Origin: Chitinophaga skermanii
Lineage (GTDB): Bacteria > Bacteroidota > Bacteroidia > Chitinophagales > Chitinophagaceae
DNA length: 64,000 nucleotides
Direction: 5' to 3'
Assembly: GCF_003259335.1 (NCBI RefSeq)
Contig: NZ_QLLL01000008.1
Span: forward strand, 1-64,000
Shown here: positions 8,430 to 17,720 of the stretch, piece after piece
Position numbering within the stretch: the stretch's first letter is position 1
Layout of the letters: every line of letters begins with the position of its first letter
The notes under the pieces: model-generated
Seen by the model: only the letters and a program-made list of their open reading frames with translations
Databases searched by the model: none
What the model was told of the DNA's origin: nothing
Translations under genes and position numbers: made by a program

Positions 8430-9689
8430 ATGTCATCAACAACTATCACAGGCGTAGACCCGCTCAACATACTACATGCAGCTGTTAAGCTGAAACAAGT
8501 GGTTACAAGAACGCCGCTCACTTATTCTGCTACGCTTTCGCGTAAGTACAATTGCGATGTATACCTCAAAAGAGAAGACATGCAAATTGTACGTTCTTAT
8601 AAACTCCGCGGCGCTTACAACCTCATTAGTAGTTTACCAAAAGACCAACTGGATAAGGGCGTAACATGCGCCAGTGCAGGTAACCACGCGCAAGGCTTTG
8701 CATACTCTTGCCGCGCCTTAAATATTATAGGCGTTGTGTTCATGCCTATTATCACACCGAAACAAAAAGTTAACCAAACAAAAATGTTTGGCGGCGACAA
8801 TATCGAGATTCGTTTAATTGGCGATACTTTCGATGATTGCTCCGCGGAAGCACAACGCTTCACACAAGAAAATGATATGGTGTTCATTCCTCCTTTCGAT
8901 AACCCGAAAATTGTGGAAGGACAAGGTACTGTGGCGGTTGAAATTTTAGAAGATCAACAGAACATTGATTACATTTTTGTACCTGTAGGCGGTGGTGGAT
9001 TAGCCAGCGGTGTGGGTACTTATTTTAAAAGCTATAGCCCGAAAACCACCATTATTGGTGTAGAGCCAGAAGGCGCTCCTTCTATGGTAAAAGCCTTAGA
9101 AAATGGTGCACCTATTGCATTACCGGAAATAGATCGATTTGTAGATGGTGCGGCTGTGAAAAAAGTAGGGTCTCTTAACTTCGAAATTTGTAAAGAGGTA
9201 TTAGATAAAATGCACACCGTGCCTGAAGGCCGCGTGTGTACAACTATCCTCAAGTTATATAATGAAGATGCGATTGTTGTAGAGCCCGCAGGCGCTTTAT
9301 CAATCGCAGCTTTAGAAGATTTTGCTGCCGATATTAAAGGCAAAAAAGTGGTGTGCGTGATTAGCGGTAGTAACAACGATATCGATCGCATGCAAGAAAT
9401 CAAAGAGCGTTCGTTGTTGTACGAAGGATTGAAACACTATTTCATCCTCAAGTTTGCACAACGCCCGGGTGCTTTAAAGGAATTTGTGAACTTGGTATTA
9501 GGTCCTAACGACGATATTACCCGTTTCGAATTCATACAGAAGCACAACAAAGAAACAGGGCCTGCATTAGTGGGTATCGAGTTGAAGAACAAAGAGGATT
9601 ACGACGTATTGATTGCCAATATGAAAAAATATAATCTCAACTATACTGAGTTGAATAAAGATGATAACCTATTTGGTTATTTAGTGTAG
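8430..9689 (+). CDS. ilvA: Threonine dehydratase (biosynthetic, single regulatory domain)
   Basis: PLP enzyme of 419 residues that deaminates threonine to 2-oxobutyrate, the first committed step to isoleucine. The pyridoxal lysine sits in SYKLRGAYNL, the phosphate-binding loop is VGGGGLASGVG, and a C-terminal ACT-like domain (about 330-419, YFILKFAQRPGALKEFV) should sense isoleucine. One regulatory domain, as in the Bacillus form, distinguishes it from the 514-residue enteric enzyme. GAGGAGG lies 9 bp before ATG 8430, an unusually good Shine-Dalgarno for a bacterium of this group. It closes the operon, followed by a strong terminator. Confidence 0.95.
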   Translation: MSSTTITGVDPLNILHAAVKLKQVVTRTPLTYSATLSRKYNCDVYLKREDMQIVRSYKLRGAYNLISSLPKDQLDKGVTCASAGNHAQGFAYSCRALNIIGVVFMPIITPKQKVNQTKMFGGDNIEIRLIGDTFDDCSAEAQRFTQENDMVFIPPFDNPKIVEGQGTVAVEILEDQQNIDYIFVPVGGGGLASGVGTYFKSYSPKTTIIGVEPEGAPSMVKALENGAPIALPEIDRFVDGAAVKKVGSLNFEICKEVLDKMHTVPEGRVCTTILKLYNEDAIVVEPAGALSIAALEDFAADIKGKKVVCVISGSNNDIDRMQEIKERSLLYEGLKHYFILKFAQRPGALKEFVNLVLGPNDDITRFEFIQKHNKETGPALVGIELKNKEDYDVLIANMKKYNLNYTELNKDDNLFGYLV

Positions 9690-9713
9690 TAATTTTTAAT
9701 TCGACAATTTGGG

Positions 9714-9749
9714 AACTGCTTTATGCCGTGTGCGTAAAGCAGTTTTTTT
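9714..9749 (+). terminator. Terminator of the ilv operon
   Basis: AACTGCTTTA (9714-9723) pairs perfectly with TAAAGCAGTT (9735-9744) and is followed by a T tract. It marks the end of the ilv transcript. Confidence 0.9.
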
Positions 9750-9768
9750 ATGGGATGATGGGAAGGAA

Positions 9769-9805
9769 GTACTTTGAAAAGTACATAAATACCACAAAAA
9801 AGTAC
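9769..9805. promoter_or_regulatory. HxlR/DUF24-like operator upstream of the SDR gene
   Basis: GTACTTTGAAAAGTAC (9769-9784) is a palindrome around GTACTT...AAGTAC, and a third AAAGTAC half-site ends at 9805. HxlR-family (DUF24) winged-helix regulators typically bind TACTT-spacer-AAGTA sites. A -7-like TAAATTTG lies at 9830-9837, without a clear -33 element. The cognate regulator is not in the window. Confidence 0.5.
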
Positions 9806-9861
9806 AAGATTAGCCACCCTTTTCATGGGTAAATTTGTTGTATCATTCAAAATACAACTAC

Positions 9862-10467
9862 ATGAAAATAATTATAGTAGGCGGTAGTGGCACCATTGGT
9901 GCTCACTTGGCCCAATCCCTCAAAGCCGACAAGCACGAAGTAATCATAGTAGGTTCAAAAAGTGGCGATTACCAAGTAGACTTCACGAAAAGCGAGCAAA
10001 TCCCAGGCTTATTCGAGAAAATAGGTGCCTTTGATGCACTCGTAGTAGCAGCCGGTGGTGGATATTGGGGTGATTTTTATAGCATGACGGAAGCGGATGT
10101 ATATAAAGGCATCCAAAGTAAGCTAATGGGCCAAGTGAACTTGGTATTGGAAGGGAAGAAGCATATCAATCCAGGTGGCGTATTTGTACTTACTTCGGGC
10201 GTGTTATCTACAGAACCCACATTTGGTTCGAATAACCTCACCATGGTGAATGCAGCCGTAAATGCATTCGTTGTTTCGGCCGCAATAGAGCTTAAAAACG
10301 ACGTTAGAATCAACGTAGTTAGTCCAGGCCTCCTGGAAGACAGTATCCACTCGTTTGGTCCCGTAATGCCCGGATTTGAACCTGTGCCTGCTGCTAAGGT
10401 GGTATATGGTTACAAGAAAGCCATTTTTACAGGCATTAGCGGTAAAATAATTGAAGTTTCAGCCTGA
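9862..10467 (+). CDS. Short-chain dehydrogenase/reductase, small form
   Basis: Rossmann-fold protein of 201 residues. The N-terminal GGSGTIGAHLA is a glycine-rich NAD(P)-binding loop; VVAAGGG and VLTSGV strand segments follow. The classical YxxxK is not evident: the active-site region reads MVNAAVNAFVVSAAIEL, as in the small SDR group often found beside HxlR regulators in this phylum. It probably reduces or oxidises a small carbonyl, substrate unknown. ATG 9862 starts MKIIIVGG; a TTG at 9835 would add nine residues without homology. It stands alone between two terminators under the HxlR-like operator. Confidence 0.8.
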   Translation: MKIIIVGGSGTIGAHLAQSLKADKHEVIIVGSKSGDYQVDFTKSEQIPGLFEKIGAFDALVVAAGGGYWGDFYSMTEADVYKGIQSKLMGQVNLVLEGKKHINPGGVFVLTSGVLSTEPTFGSNNLTMVNAAVNAFVVSAAIELKNDVRINVVSPGLLEDSIHSFGPVMPGFEPVPAAKVVYGYKKAIFTGISGKIIEVSA

Positions 10468-10487
10468 TTGTTAGTGTTTTTATTTGG

Positions 10488-10520
10488 AAGGCAGTTTCGT
10501 TATACGGAGCTGCCTTTTTT
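10488..10520 (+). terminator. Terminator after the SDR gene
   Basis: AAGGCAG (10488-10494) pairs with CTGCCTT (10510-10516), followed by a T tract. Confidence 0.85.
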
Positions 10521-10605
10521 GATGGCTGCAATCTTGGTTAACTGGGTAGAAGCCGTTAAATTCGTTGTTGATGCGTAGTTGGAATATAATAGTTGAATTG
10601 AATTG

Positions 10606-10617
10606 TTGATATATCAA
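10606..10617. promoter_or_regulatory. Perfect palindrome TTGATATATCAA before the FAD oxidoreductase
   Basis: A perfect 12-bp palindrome 8 bp before the start codon of the next gene. Similar words occur at 1418, 1468 and 19129. It may be an operator, but AT-rich palindromes also arise by chance. Confidence 0.35.
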
Positions 10618-10625
10618 TTGATTGT

Positions 10626-11753
10626 ATGCTTAGTTATTGGGAAGAACAGTATTTATTGGATTATGATCGAATTATTGTTGGTAGTGGCATCACTGGGTTG
10701 TCTACAGCAATTAGTTTGAAAGATCGCCATCCTAGTATGCGCATACTTGTAATTGAACGCGGTATACTGCCTACTGGTGCGAGTACTAAAAATGCGGGCT
10801 TTGCTTGTATTGGTAGCTTTACCGAGATATTAGCCGATTTGAAGAGCATGCCTGAGGAAGCTATGTTGAAAATTGTAGCGTTGCGATTGAAGGGATTGAA
10901 CATACTTACAAAGCGTTTGCCTATACTAAAGGAGCAGTGTTTGCAATATGGCAGTTACGAGCTTATTAGCGAAGAAGAGCTATCCTTACTAGATCAATTA
11001 TCTTCCATCAATACAACCCTAAAAAGCATATTGCCAGGTGATGCATTTACCATAGATAATGGCAAAATAAGCGAATTTGGGTTCCATCCACAATATACTA
11101 AAGCACTGATCCGAAACAACTTTGAAGGCGAGTTAAATACGGGTTTAATGATGCGCAGTTTGCTAGATGAAGCAATTAAAAAAGGTGTTGAAATTAAAAC
11201 CGGTTGTACGGTTACACAATTCGAAGAAACGGGTTCGCAGGTATTGGTTACGGTTGAAACGCTGAATGGGCAAACTATTACGTTTAGGGCGCAGCAAATG
11301 GCGATTTGTACGAATGCATTTGCAAATTTATTAGTGCCTGGATTGGATATTGCGCCGGGCCGCGGGCAAGTATTGATTACGAAGCCTATACCCGGTTTAA
11401 GATTTAAAGGTATTTTTCATTTTGATGAAGGCTACTATTATTTCCGTGAATTGGATGGCCGTGTATTATTTGGTGGTGGGCGGAATTTGGATTTCGAAGG
11501 GGAAACAACCCGGGAAATAGCCTTAAACGAGCGCTTGCAGCAAAACTTGGAAGAGAAGCTGCAACAGGTAATTATACCTAATACGCCTTATGAAATCGAC
11601 CGCCGGTGGGCTGGTATTATGGCTTTTGGGAAGGATAAGCAGCCTATTCTGCAAAGATATTCTCCTGCAATCGTTATTGGCGCTAGGCTAGGAGGAATGG
11701 GCGTGGCCATCGGTTCCGCTTTAGGCGAGCAATTAGCAGCATGGCTCGAATAA
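10626..11753 (+). CDS. FAD-dependent oxidoreductase of the DAO family
   Basis: Protein of 375 residues. The N-terminal dinucleotide motif is RIIVGSGITGLSTAISL, followed by the ADP-contacting acidic residue in VIERG, then ASTKNAGFACIG, typical of glycine-oxidase/D-amino-acid-oxidase-like (DAO, PF01266) flavoproteins. The C-terminal GARLGGMGVAIGSALGEQLA closes the FAD site. It should oxidise an amine or amino acid with O2 as acceptor, but the substrate is not readable. It is cytoplasmic, with no signal peptide. The GH95 gene starts 95 bp downstream; a functional link is not obvious. Confidence 0.85.
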   Translation: MLSYWEEQYLLDYDRIIVGSGITGLSTAISLKDRHPSMRILVIERGILPTGASTKNAGFACIGSFTEILADLKSMPEEAMLKIVALRLKGLNILTKRLPILKEQCLQYGSYELISEEELSLLDQLSSINTTLKSILPGDAFTIDNGKISEFGFHPQYTKALIRNNFEGELNTGLMMRSLLDEAIKKGVEIKTGCTVTQFEETGSQVLVTVETLNGQTITFRAQQMAICTNAFANLLVPGLDIAPGRGQVLITKPIPGLRFKGIFHFDEGYYYFRELDGRVLFGGGRNLDFEGETTREIALNERLQQNLEEKLQQVIIPNTPYEIDRRWAGIMAFGKDKQPILQRYSPAIVIGARLGGMGVAIGSALGEQLAAWLE

Positions 11754-11848
11754 TTCGCTTTAGGATTCTCCCCATTTCTAATAGTATATTCTCCTTTTCT
11801 TGTATCTGAATGAGGATTTTTATACATTCAGTCAATTTTTTCCACGTT

Positions 11849-14239
11849 ATGAAGTATATCAACATCCTCATGCTCCTATTGCTTGCGCAAGCTTCTTTTG
11901 CGCAAAGTTCCGGCGATAAGCCTATCGAATTATGGTATAAACAACCCGCCCAAAAATGGGTAGAAGCCTTGCCGGTAGGTAATGGTCGTATGGGTGCCAT
12001 GGTATTCGGTAAAACCAATCAAGAAATCATTCAAATTAATGAAGAAAGCGTTTGGGCCGGTCTTAAATTCAATGACGCCAATCCTAATGCAGGCAAAGTG
12101 ATGAATGATATTCGTGCACTGCTGTTTGCTGATAAAAGTGAAGAGGCCGTATCGTTGGCACGCAAGAATTTGGTGGCTGTTAATGCTGAAAATAGCAATG
12201 AAATGGCCCGTAATTTCCGCTCACATCAAACGTTGATGAATGTGAATGTGGATTATGGTTTCGAAACCACCACGAATTATAAGCGTAGTTTGGATTTGGA
12301 AAAGGGTTTAGCTGTTACCAGTTTTACGGCTAATGGCAACGAATACACGCAAACTGTACTCGCTTCTATTCCGCACAATATTTTACTCGTATCTATTAAG
12401 TCAAAAAATACCGGCGGCCTTAACACGAAAGTATGGTTAACCCGCCCCGACCCAAAGGATAGCACCATGAAGTTGAAGGATTGTGGTGTTACTGGTGGAA
12501 AGGATATGTTAATCCTCAGTGGTCAAATTATCGATAAAATCGAGAAAGAGAATAAAGGCCCTGCCGGTGCGCATATGAAGTTTGCGGGTTTAGTGAAAGC
12601 GGTTGTAAAGAAAGGGACTTTAGAGGAAGTTGGTAAACAGTTGGTGGTGAAGAATGCCGATGAATTAATCTTGTACATTCAAGGCGCTACTAACTACGAT
12701 GCTGCCAACATGAGCATTAAAGGCGATGCCTACGCGAAATGTTTGCAATTACTGAATACAGTTCCTGTTAATGAATATAACCTTGTGTATAAACGTGCAG
12801 TAGATGAACATGCAAAACTAATGAACCGTGTTAAGTTTTCTCTACAAGATAATTCGGCAGATATGCCAACCGACGAACGTTTAGAAAAGGTGAAGAAAGG
12901 TGCGACTGATCATTTCTTAAACACATTGTACTTCCAATACGGTCGTTATTTGTTAATAGGTAGTTCAATGAAACCGGGTATTCTACCAGCGAATTTACAA
13001 GGTTTATGGAACTATGAATTAGATGCGCCTTGGAATGCTGATTTCCATACGAATATCAACTTGCAAATGAATTACTGGCCGGCAGAGGTGACGAATATTT
13101 CAGAAACTACGTCGCCATTATTTCACTTCATGTATGCTATCCGCGAACAAGGTAGAATTACAGCGAAGAAGATGTATAATGCGCGCGGTTGGGTATTTCA
13201 TCATTGTACCGATGCATTTGGCAAAACGGGGATTCAAGCTTCTATTGAGTGGGGTACATTCCCTATGGGTGCTACCTGGATGTGTTTGCATTTTTGGGAT
13301 CATTATACGTTTACGCAGGATAAGGATTTCTTATTAAAGCAAGCGTATCCCATCATGAAGGAACATGCTTTGTTTTTGGAGGATTACTTGGCAAAAAGCC
13401 CGGAAGGTTACCTGGTATCGGCACCTTCCAGCTCGCCAGAGAACCAGTTTAAACATCCTGTAACGGGTAAGAATACGGGTATGACATATGGCCCAACTAT
13501 GGATAACCAAATTATTCGCGAGTTTTTACAAGCGCTCATTGCTTCTGCGAAAACGTTGCAGAAAGATCCAAATGATGTGGCTAAATGGGAAAAAATGGTA
13601 GCGCAATTGGCTCCTACGAAATTGACGAAGGATGGTAGAATTATGGAGTGGATCAAAGATTACGAAGAAGTAGAACCTGGTCACCGTCACATTTCACATT
13701 TGTTTGGTTTGTACCCTGGTACCCAAATCAGCGAAAATACCCCCGATTTATTCAAAGGAGCGAGCAAAACATTGGATTATAGGTTGAGTCATGGTGGGGG
13801 CCACACGGGTTGGAGCCGTGCTTGGATCATCAACTTCTATGCTCGTTTAAAAAATCCAGCTAAAGTAGAGGAGCACTTGCAAGCCTTGTTCGCTAAGTCC
13901 ACCTTGCCAAATCTTTTCGACAACCACCCACCTTTCCAAATCGATGGCAACTTCGGTGGAACCGCAGGTATCGCGGAAGCACTGTTGCAAAGTCATACCG
14001 GGAACATCAACCTTTTACCGGCTTTGCCACCATCATGGGAAAACGGGTCTATTACAGGATTAAAAGCACGTGGAGGCTTCGAGGTAAGCATTTACTGGAA
14101 AAATGGTCAATTAGAGAAAACAATCATCAAGAATATAGCGGGTAATAAGGGGTCGGTTCAATACCAAGGTAAGGTAGTACCTGTGAGCATAGCAAAAGGA
14201 GAGAGCATCACCTTAAATAGCCAACTCGTTAAAAATTAG
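11849..14239 (+). CDS. GH95 family alpha-L-fucosidase (or alpha-galactosidase), secreted
   Basis: Protein of 796 residues with a signal peptide (MKYINILMLLLLAQASFAQ). The N-terminal beta domain starts IELWYKQPAQKWVEALPVGNGRMGAMVFG, the hallmark of GH95. Catalytic regions of the inverting GH95 mechanism are present: NINLQMNYWPAE near residues 402-413 (Asn assisting the base), the PSSSPENQF segment near 525 (general acid Glu) and QIDGNFGG near 696 (Asp). The family removes terminal fucose or galactose, for example from xyloglucan side chains. It is followed by sugar uptake and xylose catabolism genes, which fits hemicellulose use. ATG 11849 is chosen because it starts the signal peptide; the in-frame ATG at 11810 would bury it. 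Confidence 0.93.
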   Translation: MKYINILMLLLLAQASFAQSSGDKPIELWYKQPAQKWVEALPVGNGRMGAMVFGKTNQEIIQINEESVWAGLKFNDANPNAGKVMNDIRALLFADKSEEAVSLARKNLVAVNAENSNEMARNFRSHQTLMNVNVDYGFETTTNYKRSLDLEKGLAVTSFTANGNEYTQTVLASIPHNILLVSIKSKNTGGLNTKVWLTRPDPKDSTMKLKDCGVTGGKDMLILSGQIIDKIEKENKGPAGAHMKFAGLVKAVVKKGTLEEVGKQLVVKNADELILYIQGATNYDAANMSIKGDAYAKCLQLLNTVPVNEYNLVYKRAVDEHAKLMNRVKFSLQDNSADMPTDERLEKVKKGATDHFLNTLYFQYGRYLLIGSSMKPGILPANLQGLWNYELDAPWNADFHTNINLQMNYWPAEVTNISETTSPLFHFMYAIREQGRITAKKMYNARGWVFHHCTDAFGKTGIQASIEWGTFPMGATWMCLHFWDHYTFTQDKDFLLKQAYPIMKEHALFLEDYLAKSPEGYLVSAPSSSPENQFKHPVTGKNTGMTYGPTMDNQIIREFLQALIASAKTLQKDPNDVAKWEKMVAQLAPTKLTKDGRIMEWIKDYEEVEPGHRHISHLFGLYPGTQISENTPDLFKGASKTLDYRLSHGGGHTGWSRAWIINFYARLKNPAKVEEHLQALFAKSTLPNLFDNHPPFQIDGNFGGTAGIAEALLQSHTGNINLLPALPPSWENGSITGLKARGGFEVSIYWKNGQLEKTIIKNIAGNKGSVQYQGKVVPVSIAKGESITLNSQLVKN

Positions 14240-14376
14240 CATTTTAGAAATTACAAATAAGCCAGTACGCCGTTCAAATTATATGTGCATTAAAACCGCT
14301 GGAAGAAGTTAGAAATCTAGCAATTCTGTAGTATATTGAAACTTAGTACTTGAAAATTAACCACGTTATTTAAACT

Positions 14377-16053
14377 ATGCATTCCAGTTCATTACATCTC
14401 AAAGATTACATCGTATTCTTTATCTATTTTATTGTTGTTGCCGGCTTTGGGTTATACATCTACAATAAAAAGAAAAAAGCGACGACCGATTCAAAGGATT
14501 TCTTCTTGGCAGAAGGTTCCCTTACATGGTGGGCTATTGGTGCCTCCCTTATCGCATCTAATATTTCCGCGGAACAGTTCATTGGTATGAGTGGCAACGG
14601 TTTTAACATCGGTTTAGCCATTTCTACTTACGAATGGATGGCTGCCGCTACCTTGTTGGTAGTTGCCATTTTCTTCTTGCCAATTTACTTGAAGAACAAG
14701 ATTTACACGATGCCGCAATTTCTTTCACAGCGGTATAACAAGCTGGTAAGTATTATCATGGCCGTGTTCTGGTTGTTCTTATATGTTGTTGTAAACCTTA
14801 CTTCGATCTTGTATTTAGGTGCCCTCGCGGTGAGTAAGATTTCTGGCATCGATTTCTACTTGTGTATGTCGCTACTAGCCATCTTCGCTATTTTCATTAC
14901 ACTTGGCGGTATGAAAGTAATTGGGTATACCGATGTTATACAAGTATTCTTCCTTATCCTAGGTGGTTTGGCTACCACTTATTTGGCCTTGGAATTAGTG
15001 GGTGATAAGTTTGGTACACCGGGTGTAATGGCCAGCTTCAAGCAATTGATGAGCGTTGCACCGGATCATTTCCACATGGTATTGAAGAAAGATGACCCGC
15101 ATTATCTCGATCTACCGGGATTGTCGGTATTGATAGGTGGTATGTGGATTATTAACTTGAACTATTGGGGATGTAATCAATACATTACGCAACGAGCTTT
15201 GGGTGCCGATTTGAAAACTGCTCGTAATGGGTTATTGTTTGCAGCATTCTTGAAAATGTTGATGCCGATTATTGTTGTATTACCGGGCATTGCGGCGTAT
15301 GTATTGTATCAAAATGGGATGTTCCAAACAGAGATGTTGAAAGATGGATCTTTGAATGCAGATAATGCCTATCCAGTACTCTTGAATTTACTCGGCCCTG
15401 GTTGGAAAGGGATGGCTTTTGCAGCCCTTACAGCAGCGGTAGTAGCTTCATTGGCAGGTAAGGCAAACTCTATTTCAACCATTTATTCATTGGATATTTA
15501 TAAGAAAGTATTTAACAAAGAAGCGGATGATAAAGAGGTGGTGAAAATGGGTCGCTGGGTAGTGATTATTTCAATGGTGGTAGCCGTTGTAATTTCTAAC
15601 TTCTTGGGTATCGATAAGAAAGGTGGTTTCCAATTCATCCAAGAGTATACGGGGTTCTTTTCGCCGGGTGTATTTGCCATGTTCATTATGGGTTTCTTCT
15701 GGAAACGTACAACGTCTAAAGCAGCATTATTTGCCTTAATCGCAGGTGTAAGCTTATCGGTGATTTTGAAGTTCTTACCATTGGTAGTGAATTTCGAACC
15801 ATTACACGCCATTGGTTTTGCAGCATTGAATGCAGATGGCATTTGGGAGATGGCGTTTATTGATCGTATGGGCTTTGTGTTCTTGACGTGTGTAATTGGT
15901 ATGATCATTATTTCATTAAGCGACAAAGAAAGTAAGAACAACCCGCAAGGTTTGGAGATCGATGCATCGATGTTCAAAACGAGCACTGCGTTTACAATTG
16001 GTGCTGTTGTGATATGTTTATTGCTGTTGGTATTGTACACGTATTTCTATTAA
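14377..16053 (+). CDS. Sodium/sugar symporter, SGLT type
   Basis: SSS-family protein of 558 residues with about 14 membrane helices. The segments FFLAEGSLTWWAIGASLIA and NISAEQFIGMSG closely follow the galactose symporter vSGLT, including the region that frames the sugar and sodium sites. It should import a monosaccharide with Na+. Its place, followed after only 21 bp by xylulokinase and then xylose isomerase, suggests D-xylose (or a pentose/galactose mixture) as substrate. There is no TonB-dependent transporter or SusD in the neighbourhood, so outer-membrane passage is handled elsewhere. Confidence 0.93.
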   Translation: MHSSSLHLKDYIVFFIYFIVVAGFGLYIYNKKKKATTDSKDFFLAEGSLTWWAIGASLIASNISAEQFIGMSGNGFNIGLAISTYEWMAAATLLVVAIFFLPIYLKNKIYTMPQFLSQRYNKLVSIIMAVFWLFLYVVVNLTSILYLGALAVSKISGIDFYLCMSLLAIFAIFITLGGMKVIGYTDVIQVFFLILGGLATTYLALELVGDKFGTPGVMASFKQLMSVAPDHFHMVLKKDDPHYLDLPGLSVLIGGMWIINLNYWGCNQYITQRALGADLKTARNGLLFAAFLKMLMPIIVVLPGIAAYVLYQNGMFQTEMLKDGSLNADNAYPVLLNLLGPGWKGMAFAALTAAVVASLAGKANSISTIYSLDIYKKVFNKEADDKEVVKMGRWVVIISMVVAVVISNFLGIDKKGGFQFIQEYTGFFSPGVFAMFIMGFFWKRTTSKAALFALIAGVSLSVILKFLPLVVNFEPLHAIGFAALNADGIWEMAFIDRMGFVFLTCVIGMIIISLSDKESKNNPQGLEIDASMFKTSTAFTIGAVVICLLLLVLYTYFY

Positions 16054-16074
16054 TCATTCGACCTATTTAAACTC

Positions 16075-17559
16075 ATGTATTTACTCGGTTTCGATATTGG
16101 CTCTTCTTCAGTAAAAGCTGCGTTGTTGGATGCGGCCACTGGCAAATGTGTTGCCACGGCTGCGAGCCCAGCAACCGAGATGCCTATGCATGCTCCACAA
16201 GCAGGCTGGGCAGAACAAGATCCAAATAGGTGGTGGCAAGAACTTGTTCATGCCACCACTTTACTACATAGCATACATACTTTTGGTAACAATGATGTGT
16301 TGGCCATTGGTATTTCTTATCAAATGCATGGCTTGGTGTGTGTAGATGAAAATTTACAATCACTTCGCCCTGCAATTATTTGGTGTGATTCCCGCGCTGT
16401 TCCCATGGGAAATAATGCATTAGCTACCCTGGGAGAAGACTATGCATTAAGTCATTTATTAAACTCCCCTGGTAACTTCACCGCGGCAAAGCTACGCTGG
16501 GTAAAAGAAAACCAGCCGGAATTATACGCTAAAATTCATAAGATTATGCTGCCCGGCGATTACATCGCCATGCGCTTAACCGGGGAACCTTGCACAACGC
16601 AAAGCGGTCTTTCTGAAGGTATTTTCTGGGACTTTACAACCCAAAGTATTTCGGAACGCTTATTAGACGTAATGGAGCTCGACCGTAATAAGATCGCAAC
16701 GATCGTACCTACCTTTGGTATACAGGGTAAAGTTACACCGGAAGCAGCAGCTGCATTGGGCATTAGTGCAGGCGTACCGGTTACCTACCGTGCAGGAGAT
16801 CAACCCAATAACGCTTTCTCTTTAAACGTACTCGAACCTGGTGAAGCCGCTACTACAGCAGGCACATCGGGCGTAGTATACGCTGTACACGATCAAATAG
16901 CCTTCGATCCTCAAAGCCGTGTAAACACGTTTATTCACGTAAATCATAGCACTAGGAATACGCGTAATGGTGTATTGATGTGCTTGAATGGAACGGGTAT
17001 TTTGAATAGTTGGTTACGGCAAATCAGTGGAGGAATGTCGTATGCACAAATGAACGAAGTGGCTAGTAAAGCACCTGTAGGGGCAGATGGCTTATTGGTG
17101 TTTCCATTCGGAAATGGTGCAGAAAGAATTCTAGCCAATAAACAATTGGGTGCACGTTTTGAAGACATCAACTTCAATATTCATCAACAAGCACATTTAC
17201 TAAGAGCAGGGCAAGAAGGTATTGTATTTGCGTTGACTTACGGCGTAGATATAATGCGTAGTATGGGCTTGCAAATTAATACCGTGCGTGCCGGTGAAAC
17301 AAATATGTTCCTCAGTCCTTTATTCCGCCAAGCATTTGCCAATACGGCCGGTGTAACCATTACGTTACACAATACCGATGGCGCGCAAGGCGCGGCAAGG
17401 GCAGCAGGAGTAGGGGTAGGGTACTATGCACATCCAAAAGAAGCCTTCAGCGGTATGGAAGTGTTGGAAACCATTTTACCAAACCCATCCTTACAAAAAC
17501 AATATCAAGCAATTTATGAACAGTGGACAAGCCGCTTAGCAAAGGTGTTAGCGGAATAA
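16075..17559 (+). CDS. xylB: Xylulokinase
   Basis: FGGY-family carbohydrate kinase of 494 residues that phosphorylates D-xylulose with ATP. The N-terminal phosphate loop is LLGFDIGSSSVKAALLD; IWCDSRA, MLPGDYIAMRLTG (the FGGY-1 signature region), AGTSGVVYAV and the C-terminal adenosine motif GAQGAARAAGVGVG are all present. Next to xylose isomerase, xylulose is the most likely substrate among FGGY options. It is translated 21 bp after the symporter gene. Confidence 0.93.
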   Translation: MYLLGFDIGSSSVKAALLDAATGKCVATAASPATEMPMHAPQAGWAEQDPNRWWQELVHATTLLHSIHTFGNNDVLAIGISYQMHGLVCVDENLQSLRPAIIWCDSRAVPMGNNALATLGEDYALSHLLNSPGNFTAAKLRWVKENQPELYAKIHKIMLPGDYIAMRLTGEPCTTQSGLSEGIFWDFTTQSISERLLDVMELDRNKIATIVPTFGIQGKVTPEAAAALGISAGVPVTYRAGDQPNNAFSLNVLEPGEAATTAGTSGVVYAVHDQIAFDPQSRVNTFIHVNHSTRNTRNGVLMCLNGTGILNSWLRQISGGMSYAQMNEVASKAPVGADGLLVFPFGNGAERILANKQLGARFEDINFNIHQQAHLLRAGQEGIVFALTYGVDIMRSMGLQINTVRAGETNMFLSPLFRQAFANTAGVTITLHNTDGAQGAARAAGVGVGYYAHPKEAFSGMEVLETILPNPSLQKQYQAIYEQWTSRLAKVLAE

Positions 17560-17720
17560 AATACTATACGAATTGAACCATGCAGAGAATCATTCGTTAC
17601 AATCATCAGCAGTTTTTTCATTACAATAGGGCAGCGCATGAACTGCCCACTAATTCCAACGTTTATAAAATTTAGCCATCGCGCAAACGGGTACATTCAC
17701 GTGCGCAAAAACTTTTCATT

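Noticed and set aside
17580..17675. 31-codon frame in the xylB-xylA gap, considered as a leader peptide
   Set aside because: It has no codon bias for a pathway product and no terminator behind it; the inverted repeat inside it lacks a T tract.
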